DNA from: Arenimonas caeni
GTDB taxonomy: Bacteria; Pseudomonadota; Gammaproteobacteria; Xanthomonadales; Xanthomonadaceae
Direction: 5' to 3'
Assembly (NCBI RefSeq): GCF_003024235.1
Contig: NZ_KZ679086.1
Coordinates: 186,001-250,000 of the forward strand
DNA: 64,000 bases
The position numbers and the translations under genes were made by a program. The notes under the pieces were generated by a model. The model did no database searches, was not told where the DNA came from, and was given only the letters and a program-made list of their open reading frames with translations. Of this stretch, positions 19,595 through 28,057 are shown in pieces. Numbering within the stretch: the first letter of the stretch is position 1; every line of letters begins with the position of its first letter.

Positions 19595-20836
19595 ATGGCC
19601 ATGAACCCAACCAAGCACCTGCTCGCGGCCCTGGCGCTCGCCTGCCTGCTATTGCCGGCCCTGGCGCATGCCGCGCGCACCGAATACGACGTCGACTACC
19701 TCGTGCGCTTCCAGCCCGAACAGGGCCAGGCCACGGTGAGCATCCGGCTCACGCCGGGCAGCGGCGAAGTGCGCCGCATGCGCCTGACCATGCCCGAGGA
19801 CCGCTACCCCGGCGTGTCGGGCGACGGCGAGGTGGTGCGCAAGGGCGACATCGTCACTTGGACCCCGCCGCGCGGCGAGCCGGCACGCCTGCGCTACACC
19901 TACCGCATCGACAAGCAGCGCCGCGACGGCGGCTACGACGCGCGCATCACCGGTGACTGGGTGATCGTGCGCGGCGACCACCTGGTCCCGCCGGCCGCGG
20001 TGGCCGCCACGCCGGGCGCCGATTCGCGCGCGCGACTGCGCTTCCAGATGCCCAAGGGCTGGACCAATGTCGATACCCCGTTCAAGCGCAGCAGGGACGG
20101 CCGCTCCTTCGTGGTGGTCAACCCCGAGCGGCGCTTCGACCGCCCGACCGGCTGGATCATCGCCGGCCAGGTGGGCACCCGCCGCGAGCTGTTCGAGCAG
20201 ATCGAGATCAGCGTGGCCGGACCCAAGGGCGACGTGGTGCGCCGCAACGACATGCTGGCCTTCTTCAACGGCCTGGTGCCGGAGTTCGAGCAGGCCTGGG
20301 GCAAGCTGCCCCCGAAGCTGCTGATCGTCAGCGCCGGCGACCCGATGTGGCGCGGCGGCCTGTCGGGCCCGCGCTCGATGTTCCTGCATGCCGACCGGCC
20401 GCTGATCAGCGAGAACGGCACCAGCACGCTGGTGCACGAGATGTTCCACGTCTTCACCCGCATCCGCGGTGCCGAGGGCGACGACTGGATCGCCGAGGGC
20501 CTGGCCGAGTTCTATTCGATCGAGCTGATGCGCCGTGCCAACCTGCTGTCCGACTCGCGCGCCGACAAGGCCCAGGAGTGGATGGCCGGGCACGGCCGGT
20601 CGGTGAGGACGCTCGACTCCAACCGCTCCAGCGGCCCGCGCACCGCCCGCGCGGTGCAGCTGCTGCGCGAACTCGACGCCGAGCTCCGCGAGGGCACCGA
20701 TGGCGAGCGCTCGCTCGACGACGTGGTCAAGGCCCTGATCAAGGTCCGCGAGGTCTCCCGCGAAGACCTGCGCGAGCAGGCGGCGAAACTCCTCGGCCGC
20801 CCCTCGGAAGTCCTGCAGACCCCGTTGCTGGACTGA
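19595..20836 (+). CDS. Secreted gluzincin-like zinc protease (M61-like)
   Basis: Predicted exported protein of 413 residues with a signal peptide (ends ALAHAA). The zinc motif HEMFH is at residues 281-285 and the third ligand Glu301 lies in AEGLAEFY, giving the HExxH...E pattern of gluzincins. The layout of an N-terminal beta-rich region followed by the catalytic helices resembles M61 glycyl aminopeptidases, but the match is distant. CATAAT ends 7 bases before the ATG and there is no Shine-Dalgarno. A second ATG at 19601 is possible. Confidence 0.75.
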   Translation: MAMNPTKHLLAALALACLLLPALAHAARTEYDVDYLVRFQPEQGQATVSIRLTPGSGEVRRMRLTMPEDRYPGVSGDGEVVRKGDIVTWTPPRGEPARLRYTYRIDKQRRDGGYDARITGDWVIVRGDHLVPPAAVAATPGADSRARLRFQMPKGWTNVDTPFKRSRDGRSFVVVNPERRFDRPTGWIIAGQVGTRRELFEQIEISVAGPKGDVVRRNDMLAFFNGLVPEFEQAWGKLPPKLLIVSAGDPMWRGGLSGPRSMFLHADRPLISENGTSTLVHEMFHVFTRIRGAEGDDWIAEGLAEFYSIELMRRANLLSDSRADKAQEWMAGHGRSVRTLDSNRSSGPRTARAVQLLRELDAELREGTDGERSLDDVVKALIKVREVSREDLREQAAKLLGRPSEVLQTPLLD

Positions 20837-20840
20837 AGAA

Positions 20841-20891
20841 AAGGGGCCTGGGCACCCATCCGTTTCAAACGGACAGGTGCCCAGGCCCCTT
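20841..20891. terminator. Nested bidirectional terminator hairpin
   Basis: Outer arms 20841-20856 and 20876-20891 (AAGGGGCCTGGGCACC and its exact complement) enclose an inner palindrome TCCGTTT / AAACGGA. Located between convergent genes, it can serve both strands. The T-runs are short. Confidence 0.8.
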
Positions 20892-20897
20892 GTTCAT

Positions 20898-22310
20898 TCA
20901 CGGCTGCCGCGGGGGCAGGGTGCCGAAGTCGACGTCGGTTTCGGCGGCCAGCCAGGCCAGCGTGGCGTAGGCGGCGACCTGCTGGTCGAGCGCCTTGGGG
21001 TCGATCTTGTCGAGCGTGTCGTTGGCCGTGTGGTGGTAGTCGAAGTAGTCGGTGCCGTCCTGGGCCAGCTGCGCCCAGGTGGCGCCCCGGGCCACGATCG
21101 GACCCACGTCCGGACCCGGGCTGCCGCCCTCGCGTTCGGTCACCACGCCCAGCGGCGCCAGCACTTCGCCGATCTTCTCGATCACCGGCCAGGCCGCCGG
21201 ATCGACGCCCGCGCGCAGCGCATACACGCGACCGGCGCCGAAGTCGCTCTCGGCGCTGAGCTGGTGCGCGGCGATCTCGCCGGCGGTCGCGCGGTTTTCG
21301 GCGTAGACCTTGCCGCCGTACAGGCCCTGTTCCTCGTTGGCATAGGCGATCACCCGCACCGTGCGGCGCGGCGCGCGCTCGAGCCGGCCGATCGCCGCGC
21401 CCGCCGCCATCGTGATCGCCACGCCGGCGCCGTCGTCGATCGCGCCGGTGCCCAGGTCCCAGGAATCGAGGTGGCCGCCGATGGTGACGACCTCGCCGGG
21501 CAGGTCGCGGCCGCGGATCTCGCCGATGACGTTATGCGAGGTGTACTCGCCCGGATGCTCGGCGGCGATGTCCAGCCCCAGCGTGACCGGCTTGCCGCGA
21601 CGGATCATGTTCACCAGCAGGTCGGCGTCCGGATTGGACATCGCGGCCGCCGGGATGCGCGGCACGCCTTCGTCGTAGCGCATGGTGCCGGTGTGGGCGA
21701 AGCGGTCGGAGTTGGTGCTGATCGAACGGATCACCACGGCCACCGCGCCCTTCTTCGCTGCTTCGACGGCGCCGCGGCTGCGCGCGCCCACGGCCGGGCC
21801 GTAACCGCGGCCGTCCTTGAAGCGCACCATGCGGTTGCTGATGAAGGCGATCTTGCCTTCGAGGCTGCCGGCCGGCGCGGCCTGCAGCGCGGCCAGGTCG
21901 GCGAACTCCACCACTTCGGCCTCGAGCCGGCCGTCGGTGCCGACGCTGCCGCCGAGCGCGGTGATCACCAGCGGCTGCGGGTAGGGCGCCACGACCTCGG
22001 CGCGCTCGTGGCCGCGCAGCCAGACCGGGAAGGTCACCGGCTCGAGCCAGACGCGGTCGAAGCCCAGCGACTCGAACTTCGCCTTGGCCCACTGCACCGC
22101 CGCGGCGTCGGCCGGCGTGCCGGCCATGCGCGGGCCGACCTCGGTGGTCAGCGACTCGACGATGTCCCAGGCCTCGGAGCCCTGCATCGCCTGGTCGCGC
22201 AGGCCGGCGGCCACGGCCAGGTCGCCGGCGTCCAGGCCGGTGGCGTCATTGGCGAGGGCCGGCAGCGCGGCGAACAGGGACAGGGCAAGCAGGTGTCGGG
22301 CAAGGCGCAT
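20898..22310 (-). CDS. Secreted M28 metallopeptidase, carboxypeptidase Q-like
   Basis: Exported zinc peptidase of 470 residues, signal peptide ending PALA. A PA-type domain (about residues 130-250) is inserted before the catalytic core, as in M28 carboxypeptidase Q and plasma glutamate carboxypeptidase. The co-catalytic zinc site is visible as IGGHLDSWDLGTGAIDDGAG, then the catalytic YANEEQGLYG, and DYFDYHHTANDTLDKID for the last ligand. The ATG at 22310 directly begins the signal peptide; the longer start at 22340 would spoil it. It is likely to degrade peptides in the periplasm or medium. Confidence 0.9.
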   Translation of the reverse strand: MRLARHLLALSLFAALPALANDATGLDAGDLAVAAGLRDQAMQGSEAWDIVESLTTEVGPRMAGTPADAAAVQWAKAKFESLGFDRVWLEPVTFPVWLRGHERAEVVAPYPQPLVITALGGSVGTDGRLEAEVVEFADLAALQAAPAGSLEGKIAFISNRMVRFKDGRGYGPAVGARSRGAVEAAKKGAVAVVIRSISTNSDRFAHTGTMRYDEGVPRIPAAAMSNPDADLLVNMIRRGKPVTLGLDIAAEHPGEYTSHNVIGEIRGRDLPGEVVTIGGHLDSWDLGTGAIDDGAGVAITMAAGAAIGRLERAPRRTVRVIAYANEEQGLYGGKVYAENRATAGEIAAHQLSAESDFGAGRVYALRAGVDPAAWPVIEKIGEVLAPLGVVTEREGGSPGPDVGPIVARGATWAQLAQDGTDYFDYHHTANDTLDKIDPKALDQQVAAYATLAWLAAETDVDFGTLPPRQP

Positions 22311-22371
22311 CGGGGTCTCCTTCAAGGCGACGCCGGCCACGGGGGCCGGCGCCGGGTTTGCATCCTTGCGA

Positions 22372-22788
22372 TCAGCGCGACTTGAGCGCGTCGCGGATCT
22401 CGGTGAGCAGCTTCACTTCATCGCTGGGCTCCGGCGGGGCCGCCGGGGCGGCATCCTGCTTGCGCTTGAGCGAATTGATCACCTTCACGGCCACGAAGAT
22501 GGCGAAGGCGATGATCAGGAAGTCCACCACGGTCTGTACGAAGGCACCGTACTTGACCAGCACCGCCGGCACCTCGGCGCCGGCCGCGTCCACCGTGGCC
22601 TCCTTGAGCACGATGGCCAGGTCGCTGAAGTCGACGCCGCCGACGATGTAGCCCACCGCCGGCATGATGATGTCGTTCACCAGCGAGGCGACGATCTTGC
22701 CGAAGGCCGCGCCGATCACCACGCCGACCGCGAGGTCGACGACGTTGCCGCGCATTGCGAATTCCTTGAACTCCGACAGCATGCCCAT
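22372..22788 (-). CDS. mscL: Large-conductance mechanosensitive channel
   Basis: Homopentameric inner-membrane channel of 138 residues that opens on hypo-osmotic shock. The amphipathic N-terminal helix ([20 protein letters not shown]), TM1 with the gate segment [14 protein letters not shown], a periplasmic loop slightly longer than in E. coli, TM2 ([18 protein letters not shown]) and a C-terminal helix bundle ([12 protein letters not shown]) follow in the usual order. It stands alone between the M28 peptidase and FAH genes. Confidence 0.97.
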   Translation of the reverse strand: MGMLSEFKEFAMRGNVVDLAVGVVIGAAFGKIVASLVNDIIMPAVGYIVGGVDFSDLAIVLKEATVDAAGAEVPAVLVKYGAFVQTVVDFLIIAFAIFVAVKVINSLKRKQDAAPAAPPEPSDEVKLLTEIRDALKSR

Positions 22789-22847
22789 GCGATGGACCTC
22801 CCAGGTGTGGATGGGAACAGCGAACCCGAATCTACAACGCCCGGGCC

Positions 22848-23537
22848 TCAGGTGATACTGCCCTCGAGCTCGACCAGGCCCTCGATGCCGGCATGGAAGC
22901 GGTCGCCCTGCGCCAGCGCCGCGACGCCCGCGGGCGTGCCCATGAAGACCAGGTCGCCGGCCTTGAGCGCGAACAGCTTCGAGAGCGCATGGATGACCTC
23001 GGCCACCGGGAACACCATCTCGCCCAGGGCAGCGCCCTGGCGCGGCTGGCCGTTGACCTCCAGCCACAGCCGGCGCGCGGCCAGGTCGCCGGCCTGGGCG
23101 GCCGGCACCAGCTCGCTGCAGGGTGCGGAATGGTCGAAGCCCTTGGCGGTGTCCCAGGGCAGGCCGCCGGCCTTGGCCTTGGCCTGCAGGTCGCGCCGGG
23201 TCAGGTCCAGGCCCACGCCGTAGCCGAACACCAGCGCGCCGGCGCCATCGACCGGCACCACGCCGTCGGCGTCGCGGCCCAGGGCCACCACCAGCTCCAC
23301 TTCATGGTGGAGCTCCTGCGTGCCGGGCGGATAGGGCACCGCGCCGCCGCCGGCGACGACGGCATCGCCGGGCTTCATGAAGAACACCGGGTTGCCGCGG
23401 TCCACGCTCGCGCCCATCTCCCGGGCGTGGTCGGCGAAGTTGCGCCCGACGCAGTAGATGCGGCGCACGGGAAAGGCGCCACCGCCGCGCACGGGCAGCA
23501 GGGTGGGGGCGGGGACGGGAATGACGGTCTGGCTCAT
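22848..23537 (-). CDS. Fumarylacetoacetate hydrolase-family protein
   Basis: FAH-fold enzyme of 229 residues. The opening [20 protein letters not shown], the metal-binding [14 protein letters not shown] (Glu ligands), and KGFDHSAP and VFMGTPAGV segments fit the short FAH proteins such as fumarylpyruvate or acylpyruvate hydrolases, and also the oxaloacetate decarboxylase/tautomerase group. No aromatic-degradation genes are nearby, so housekeeping oxaloacetate or acylpyruvate handling is more likely than a catabolic role. Confidence 0.85.
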   Translation of the reverse strand: MSQTVIPVPAPTLLPVRGGGAFPVRRIYCVGRNFADHAREMGASVDRGNPVFFMKPGDAVVAGGGAVPYPPGTQELHHEVELVVALGRDADGVVPVDGAGALVFGYGVGLDLTRRDLQAKAKAGGLPWDTAKGFDHSAPCSELVPAAQAGDLAARRLWLEVNGQPRQGAALGEMVFPVAEVIHALSKLFALKAGDLVFMGTPAGVAALAQGDRFHAGIEGLVELEGSIT

Positions 23538-23625
23538 GCGGGGCTCCTGCGGCAAGCCCCTATTGTGCAGGGGCGCCTTCAGGCCCGGAAAGCCCGGTCG
23601 CGCGCGGAGGCGCGGCTATCGAGGT

Positions 23626-23895
23626 TCAGCGAAGGCCGAGCGGCGGGTGGTTTTCGCGGACCCGGGTGAATTCACCCTCGATCACGTCCGCATCCACCGG
23701 CCGCGACGGCTCGCGGGCCGCGCGCAGCAGGCGCCGCGCGGCGCTGAACAGCAGCATGCCCAGGCCGATCGCCAGGCCGAACACCACCAGCACCAGCAGC
23801 AGCGCCAGACCCAGGAGGCCGACCAGAACGCGCAGGAGCGGGTTCCTCGGCTTCGAGGGGCAGTAGCTGAACATGCGGCGGAAAAAGACGGTCAT
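23626..23895 (-). CDS. Small membrane protein, function unknown
   Basis: Protein of 89 residues with one long hydrophobic segment (about residues 17-50, possibly two short helices) between a basic N terminus (FFRRMFSYCPSKPR) and a soluble tail containing DADVIEGEFTRV. That tail motif is frequent in small conserved proteobacterial membrane proteins. It is divergent from the Rieske gene with a very short gap. No function can be assigned. Confidence 0.65.
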   Translation of the reverse strand: MTVFFRRMFSYCPSKPRNPLLRVLVGLLGLALLLVLVVFGLAIGLGMLLFSAARRLLRAAREPSRPVDADVIEGEFTRVRENHPPLGLR

Positions 23896-23927
23896 TCGGC
23901 GGCGTGGCAAACTTCGGGACCCGGAGT

Positions 23928-24257
23928 ATGGCGAGGCGCCGCGTGGAAAGTGTAAGTGGATCGTTAATCCGCCTGGCCGACTGGCCGCCGGAAGGCCTGT
24001 CGGAAACCGAGGTCGAACTCGACGGCGAGCTGCAGTCGCTGGTGCTGCTGCGCGAGGGCGAGGTGCTGAAGGCCTGGCTGAACATCTGCCCGCATGCCGG
24101 TCGTCGGCTCGACTGGGCGCCCGGCAAGTTCCTGGTCGACAAGGGCCGCCTGGTCTGCGCCGCGCACGGCGCCAGCTTCGAACTCGGACGGGGTGAATGC
24201 GTCGCCGGTCCCTGCCGCGGCGCGTCGCTCACGCCGGTGCAGGTCGTGGTCGGCTAG
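23928..24257 (+). CDS. Rieske [2Fe-2S] ferredoxin-like protein
   Basis: Small soluble Rieske protein of 109 residues. The cluster motifs CPHAG and CAAHGASF have the C-x-H ... C-x2-H spacing. Such stand-alone Rieske proteins pass electrons to oxygenases or nitrite-reductase-like partners, none of which is adjacent. The ATG at 23928 is chosen; a GTG at 23904 would add 8 residues and leave only 8 bases to the divergent gene. Its last 4 bases overlap the convergent SLC13 transporter gene. Confidence 0.85.
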   Translation: MARRRVESVSGSLIRLADWPPEGLSETEVELDGELQSLVLLREGEVLKAWLNICPHAGRRLDWAPGKFLVDKGRLVCAAHGASFELGRGECVAGPCRGASLTPVQVVVG

Positions 24258-26092
24258 AACATCAGGTTCACGACCAGCAGCACCACCGCCAGGTAGACGA
24301 GGGTGAGCGGCGCGCCGGTGCGCCACAGGTCGCGCGTGCTGTAACCGGCCGGGCCGGTGACCATCGCCAGCACCGGGTTGGAGACCGACAGGAAGTTGTT
24401 GGCGGCCGACAGCGCCACGATCAGCGCGAAGGCCACCGGGTTGCCCTGCACCGCCAGCGCCACGTTGATGGCCATCGGCACCACCACGACCGTGGCGCCG
24501 ACGTTGCCGATGACCAGCGCGAAGGCCGTGGCCAGCAGGCCGACGGCCGCTTCCAGCACCCACACCGGCACGTCGCTGCCGATCCGCTCGAGGACCTGCT
24601 GGGCGATCCACGCCGCGGCACCGGTGGAGTCCATCGCCCAGCCCAGCGGGATCAGGCAGGCCATCAGGAACACCGTCTTCCAGTTCACGGCCGAGTAGGC
24701 CTCGTCCATGTGCAGCACGCCGGTGAGCATCATCGCGGCGGCGCCGGTCATCAGCGCCACCGGCACCGGCACCAGGGTCGAGAGCGCAAGCGCCATCGCG
24801 CCCACGAACACGCCCAGCGCCCACCACAGCTTCTGCGGCCGGTGCTCGCCCTTGGGGTAGTCGGTGACGACGACGAAGTCGCGGCTTTCGCTGGCCTGGG
24901 CCAGGTCGGTCCAGATGCTGTGGAAGACCAGCATGTCGCCGGCCTTGAGCGGCATCTTGCGGATGTCCTCGCGCCAGACCTGGTTGTCGCGGTTGATCGC
25001 CAGCAGGCTGATGCCGAAGCGCTTGCGCAGCTGCAGCTGCGCCTGCGCCTTGCCGATGAAGGCCGAGGTCGGCGGGATCACCGCCTCGGAAATGCCCGAG
25101 CGGCTGGGGTTGAACAGGTCGGCGAAGTGGCGCAGGCGCGCCGACATGCGCAGCAGGTTCTTCTGGGCGTAGTCCTGGATCGCCTCGCGCGGGCCCATCA
25201 CGCCCAGCACGCTGCCGACCCAGATCATCTGGTCGGCCGGCGGCGCCAGCCGCGCCTCGTTGCCACTGAGCAGGGCCAGCAGCAGCGGCGCGTCGCGCTG
25301 GGCCTCGGCCTCGCCCACGCTCATGCCCACCAGCGGGCTCTCGGCGGTGACGGTGAGCTCGTACACGTCGCCATCGATGCCGTAGGCGCGCGCGAAGTAG
25401 CTCTGGGTGCGGCTCGGCGCCACGCCCTTGTCCTCGGACTTGGCGAACCAGCGGTGGCCCAGCCAGCGGTAGAAACCCAGGCCCACCAGCAGCAGGCAGA
25501 TGCCGACCGGCAGGGGGGCGAACATCTCCAGCGGCTCGAGCGTGGCCACGCCCGAGGGCAGGTTGCGGTTGGCGGCCACCAGCAGGTCGTTGAGCAGCAT
25601 CAGCGGCGAGTTGCCGATCATGGTCAGGCCGCCGCCCATCACGATGGCCGCGGCCACCGGCAGCAGCAGGCGCGCCAGGCTGATGCCGGTGCGGCCCGAC
25701 AGGCGCGAGGCCACGGGCAGGAACAGCGCCATCACCGACGGGTTCTGCATGAAGCCCGACATCAGGCCGGCCATGGCCGAGGTGAGCAGGATCAGCCGCT
25801 CCTCCATGCCCTTGGACACGCGCAGCAGCCACACCGCCACCCGGTTGAGCGCGCCGGTGCGGTCGAGCCCGGCGCCGAGGATCATGGTGGCGATGACGGC
25901 GATCACCGCGTTGCCCGAGAAGCCGTCGAAGAGCTGGTTGGCCGGCACCTGTCCGGTCAGGCCCAGCGCCACCAGCACGATCAGGGCGGTGGCGTCGGCG
26001 CGGATGCGCTCGATCATGAACATCACGATGGTGAAGCCGACCAGCCCCAGCACGATCATCATGTCGCGGGTCAGGACCAGGCTGGTGTCCAT
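24254..26092 (-). CDS. SLC13/DASS-family anion transporter with two RCK_C domains
   Basis: Inner-membrane transporter of 612 residues. Membrane helices in both halves (motifs SAMAGLMSGFMQNPSVMALFLPV and NVGATVVVVPMAINVAL) flank a cytoplasmic insert (about residues 200-370) with two TrkA-C/RCK_C-type modules (YELTVTAESPLVGMSVGEAE and ISEAVIPPTSAFIGKA). This architecture is found in bacterial sulfate/dicarboxylate-type carriers. The substrate is open. It lies 15 bases after trmB and may be transcribed with thiS-thiG-trmB. Confidence 0.88.
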   Translation of the reverse strand: MDTSLVLTRDMMIVLGLVGFTIVMFMIERIRADATALIVLVALGLTGQVPANQLFDGFSGNAVIAVIATMILGAGLDRTGALNRVAVWLLRVSKGMEERLILLTSAMAGLMSGFMQNPSVMALFLPVASRLSGRTGISLARLLLPVAAAIVMGGGLTMIGNSPLMLLNDLLVAANRNLPSGVATLEPLEMFAPLPVGICLLLVGLGFYRWLGHRWFAKSEDKGVAPSRTQSYFARAYGIDGDVYELTVTAESPLVGMSVGEAEAQRDAPLLLALLSGNEARLAPPADQMIWVGSVLGVMGPREAIQDYAQKNLLRMSARLRHFADLFNPSRSGISEAVIPPTSAFIGKAQAQLQLRKRFGISLLAINRDNQVWREDIRKMPLKAGDMLVFHSIWTDLAQASESRDFVVVTDYPKGEHRPQKLWWALGVFVGAMALALSTLVPVPVALMTGAAAMMLTGVLHMDEAYSAVNWKTVFLMACLIPLGWAMDSTGAAAWIAQQVLERIGSDVPVWVLEAAVGLLATAFALVIGNVGATVVVVPMAINVALAVQGNPVAFALIVALSAANNFLSVSNPVLAMVTGPAGYSTRDLWRTGAPLTLVYLAVVLLVVNLMF

Positions 26093-26107
26093 GCGTGGGC
26101 GGTCTCC

Positions 26108-26821
26108 TCAGGTGCGGTCGTAGAGGAGATCCCAGACGCCGTGGCCCAGCTTCAGGCCGCGGGTCTCGAAGTGCGTTTGCCGCCGCCACTCGGGCCGCGG
26201 CATCGTGCCGCGCGGCCCCGCGCGGTTGCGCAGGCGCGGCTCGGCGTCGAGCACGTCCCACAGGTGCTCGGCGTAGTTTTCCCAGTCGGTGGCCAGGTGC
26301 AGCAGGCCGCCCGGCCTGAGGCGCTGGCAGAGCAGGTCCACGAAGGCGGGCTGCACCAGCCGGCGCTTGTGGTGGCGCTTCTTGTGCCAGGGGTCGGGGA
26401 AGTAGATGCGCACCTCGTCCAGCGAGCCCGGTGCCACGTCGTCACGCAGCACCTCGACGGCGTCATGCTGGTAGACACGCAGGTTGCGCAGGCCGGCGGC
26501 CGCGGCGGCGTTGAGCAGGCGGCCGACGCCGGGGCCGTGCACCTCGATGCCGATGAAGTCGCGGCCGGGTTCGCGTTCGCAGGCGTACAGCAGCTGCTCG
26601 CCATTGCCGAAGCCGATCTCGACCACGCGCGGCGCGCTGCGGCCGAACACGGCGTCGAAGTCGCGCGGCTGGCCGGCGTGTTCAAGCCCGTAGGCCGGCC
26701 AGTGCAGCTCGAAGGCGCGCTTCTGCGCTTCGGTCTGCCGGCCCTGGCGCAGCACGAAGCTGCGGATCGGGCGGTGCCTGGCGGAGGCTTCCGGGGCGGC
26801 GTCGTCCTGGCGGTCGCTCAT
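26108..26821 (-). CDS. trmB: tRNA (guanine-N7-)-methyltransferase
   Basis: SAM-dependent enzyme of 237 residues that makes m7G46 in the tRNA variable loop. The SAM-binding motif [16 protein letters not shown], the substrate segment [20 protein letters not shown] and the C-terminal [17 protein letters not shown] are diagnostic. The ATG at 26821 follows the thiG stop by 13 bases. The thiS-thiG-trmB order is seen in many gammaproteobacteria. Confidence 0.96.
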   Translation of the reverse strand: MSDRQDDAAPEASARHRPIRSFVLRQGRQTEAQKRAFELHWPAYGLEHAGQPRDFDAVFGRSAPRVVEIGFGNGEQLLYACEREPGRDFIGIEVHGPGVGRLLNAAAAAGLRNLRVYQHDAVEVLRDDVAPGSLDEVRIYFPDPWHKKRHHKRRLVQPAFVDLLCQRLRPGGLLHLATDWENYAEHLWDVLDAEPRLRNRAGPRGTMPRPEWRRQTHFETRGLKLGHGVWDLLYDRT

Positions 26822-26834
26822 GCCCGGGCCCCCG

Positions 26835-27638
26835 TCAGAGGAAGTGCCCATCCAGGGGCGAGGAGGCGCTGGCGTTGCGCTTTTTCGGGATGCGTCCGGC
26901 CAGGAAGGCTTCGCGGCCGGCCTTGACCGCCTTGCGCATGGCGCTGGCCATCAGCACCGGATCCTTCGCGCCGGCGATGGCGGTGTTCATCAGCACGCCG
27001 TCGCAGCCCAGCTCCATGGCGATGGCGGCGTCGGAGGCGGTGCCCACGCCGGCGTCCACCAGCACCGGCACCCTGGCGTTCTCGACGATCTCCAGGATCG
27101 ACCAGCGGTTCTGCACGCCCAGGCCCGAACCGATCGGCGCGGCCAGCGGCATCACCGCCACGCAGCCGATTTCCTCGAGCCGCTTGGCGAGGATGGGGTC
27201 GTCGGAGGTGTAGACCATCACCTCGAAGCCGTCGGCGACCAGGATCTCGGCGGCCTTGAGCGTCTGCACCACGTCCGGGTAGAGCGTCTTCTGGTCGCCC
27301 AGCACCTCGAGCTTCACCAGCGAGTGGCCGTCGAGCAGCTCGCGGGCCAGCCGGCAGGTGCGCACCGCGTCGTCGGCGGTGTAGCAGCCGGCCGTGTTGG
27401 GCAGGATGGTGTAGCGGTCCGGCGGCAGCACGTCGAGCAGGTTCGGCTCGCCGGGGTTCTGGCCGATGTTCGTGCGGCGGATGGCCACGGTGACGATCTC
27501 GGCGCCGGCGGCCTCGGTGGCGCGGCGGGTCTCGTCGAGGTCCTTGAACTTCCCGGTGCCGGTGAGCAGCCGGGAACGATAGGTTTTGCCGGCGATCACG
27601 AGCGGATCGGCGGGCCGGGTTTCGGGGGCGCGGGTCAT
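26835..27638 (-). CDS. thiG: Thiazole synthase
   Basis: Enzyme of 267 residues that forms the thiazole phosphate moiety of thiamine from DXP, dehydroglycine and ThiS thiocarboxylate. TIM-barrel motifs [47 protein letters not shown] and [20 protein letters not shown] are present; the lysine in KLEVLGDQ forms the Schiff base. It follows thiS by 64 bases. CATAAT ends exactly 6 bases before its ATG, so it may also have a private leaderless promoter. Confidence 0.97.
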   Translation of the reverse strand: MTRAPETRPADPLVIAGKTYRSRLLTGTGKFKDLDETRRATEAAGAEIVTVAIRRTNIGQNPGEPNLLDVLPPDRYTILPNTAGCYTADDAVRTCRLARELLDGHSLVKLEVLGDQKTLYPDVVQTLKAAEILVADGFEVMVYTSDDPILAKRLEEIGCVAVMPLAAPIGSGLGVQNRWSILEIVENARVPVLVDAGVGTASDAAIAMELGCDGVLMNTAIAGAKDPVLMASAMRKAVKAGREAFLAGRIPKKRNASASSPLDGHFL

Positions 27639-27702
27639 GCGGCGATTATGGCCCGTTTCGCCGGGCGGGTTAACCCTTTCTTAAGCCCCGTTAAGCCGGT
27701 TC

Positions 27703-27903
27703 TCACCCACCGCCGATGGCGTGGATGATCTCGACGCGGTCGCCCTCGGCCAGCACGTGCTCGCCGTGGCGGCTGCGCGGCACCACTTCCTGGTTCACTT
27801 CGACGGCGACCTTGCGGCCGCCCAGGCCGAGCTGGTCGAGCAGGGTGGCGACGGTGGCGCCGGCCGCCGCGGCGTGGTCATGGCCGTTGAGCACGATCTT
27901 CAT
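27703..27903 (-). CDS. thiS: Sulfur carrier protein ThiS
   Basis: Ubiquitin-fold protein of 66 residues with the obligatory C-terminal Gly-Gly (HAIGGG), which is adenylated and thiocarboxylated to give sulfur to ThiG. Conserved VEVNQEVVPRSRH and GDRVEIIHAIGGG are seen. TACAAT ends 6 bases upstream of the ATG with no ribosome-binding site, suggesting a leaderless mRNA. No TPP riboswitch fits in the 67 bases between this start and the divergent tRNA gene. Confidence 0.96.
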   Translation of the reverse strand: MKIVLNGHDHAAAAGATVATLLDQLGLGGRKVAVEVNQEVVPRSRHGEHVLAEGDRVEIIHAIGGG

Positions 27904-27953
27904 GCCGCCATTGTAGCGCCGGGCCGCGATTGCGGCCGCGGCCGCGGCGCCGG

Positions 27954-27959
27954 CATAAT
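27954..27959 (+). promoter_or_regulatory. Probable -10 box of tRNA-Gly (CATAAT)
   Basis: CATAAT ends 11 bases before the mature tRNA 5' end, a normal distance for a tRNA gene with a short leader. Confidence 0.5.
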
Positions 27960-27970
27960 CCGGGACGAAG

Positions 27971-28044
27971 GCGGGTGTAGTTCAATGGTAGAACTGCAGC
28001 TTCCCAAGCTGCTAACGTGGGTTCGATTCCCATCACCCGCTCCA
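27971..28044 (+). tRNA. tRNA-Gly (anticodon CCC)
   Basis: A complete cloverleaf can be drawn: acceptor GCGGGTG pairs with CACCCGC; D arm GTTC...GAAC; anticodon stem GCAGC/GCTGC with loop TTCCCAA, giving anticodon CCC (decodes GGG). The T arm is TGGGT TCGATTC CCATC. CCA is genome-encoded at 28042-28044. The flavoprotein gene starts 14 bases after it. Confidence 0.96.
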
Positions 28045-28057
28045 ACCATCCCAAGCC

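Noticed and set aside
27904-27970. Possible TPP riboswitch before thiS
   Set aside because: Only 67 bases separate thiS from the divergent tRNA gene, and none of the TPP aptamer motifs is present.
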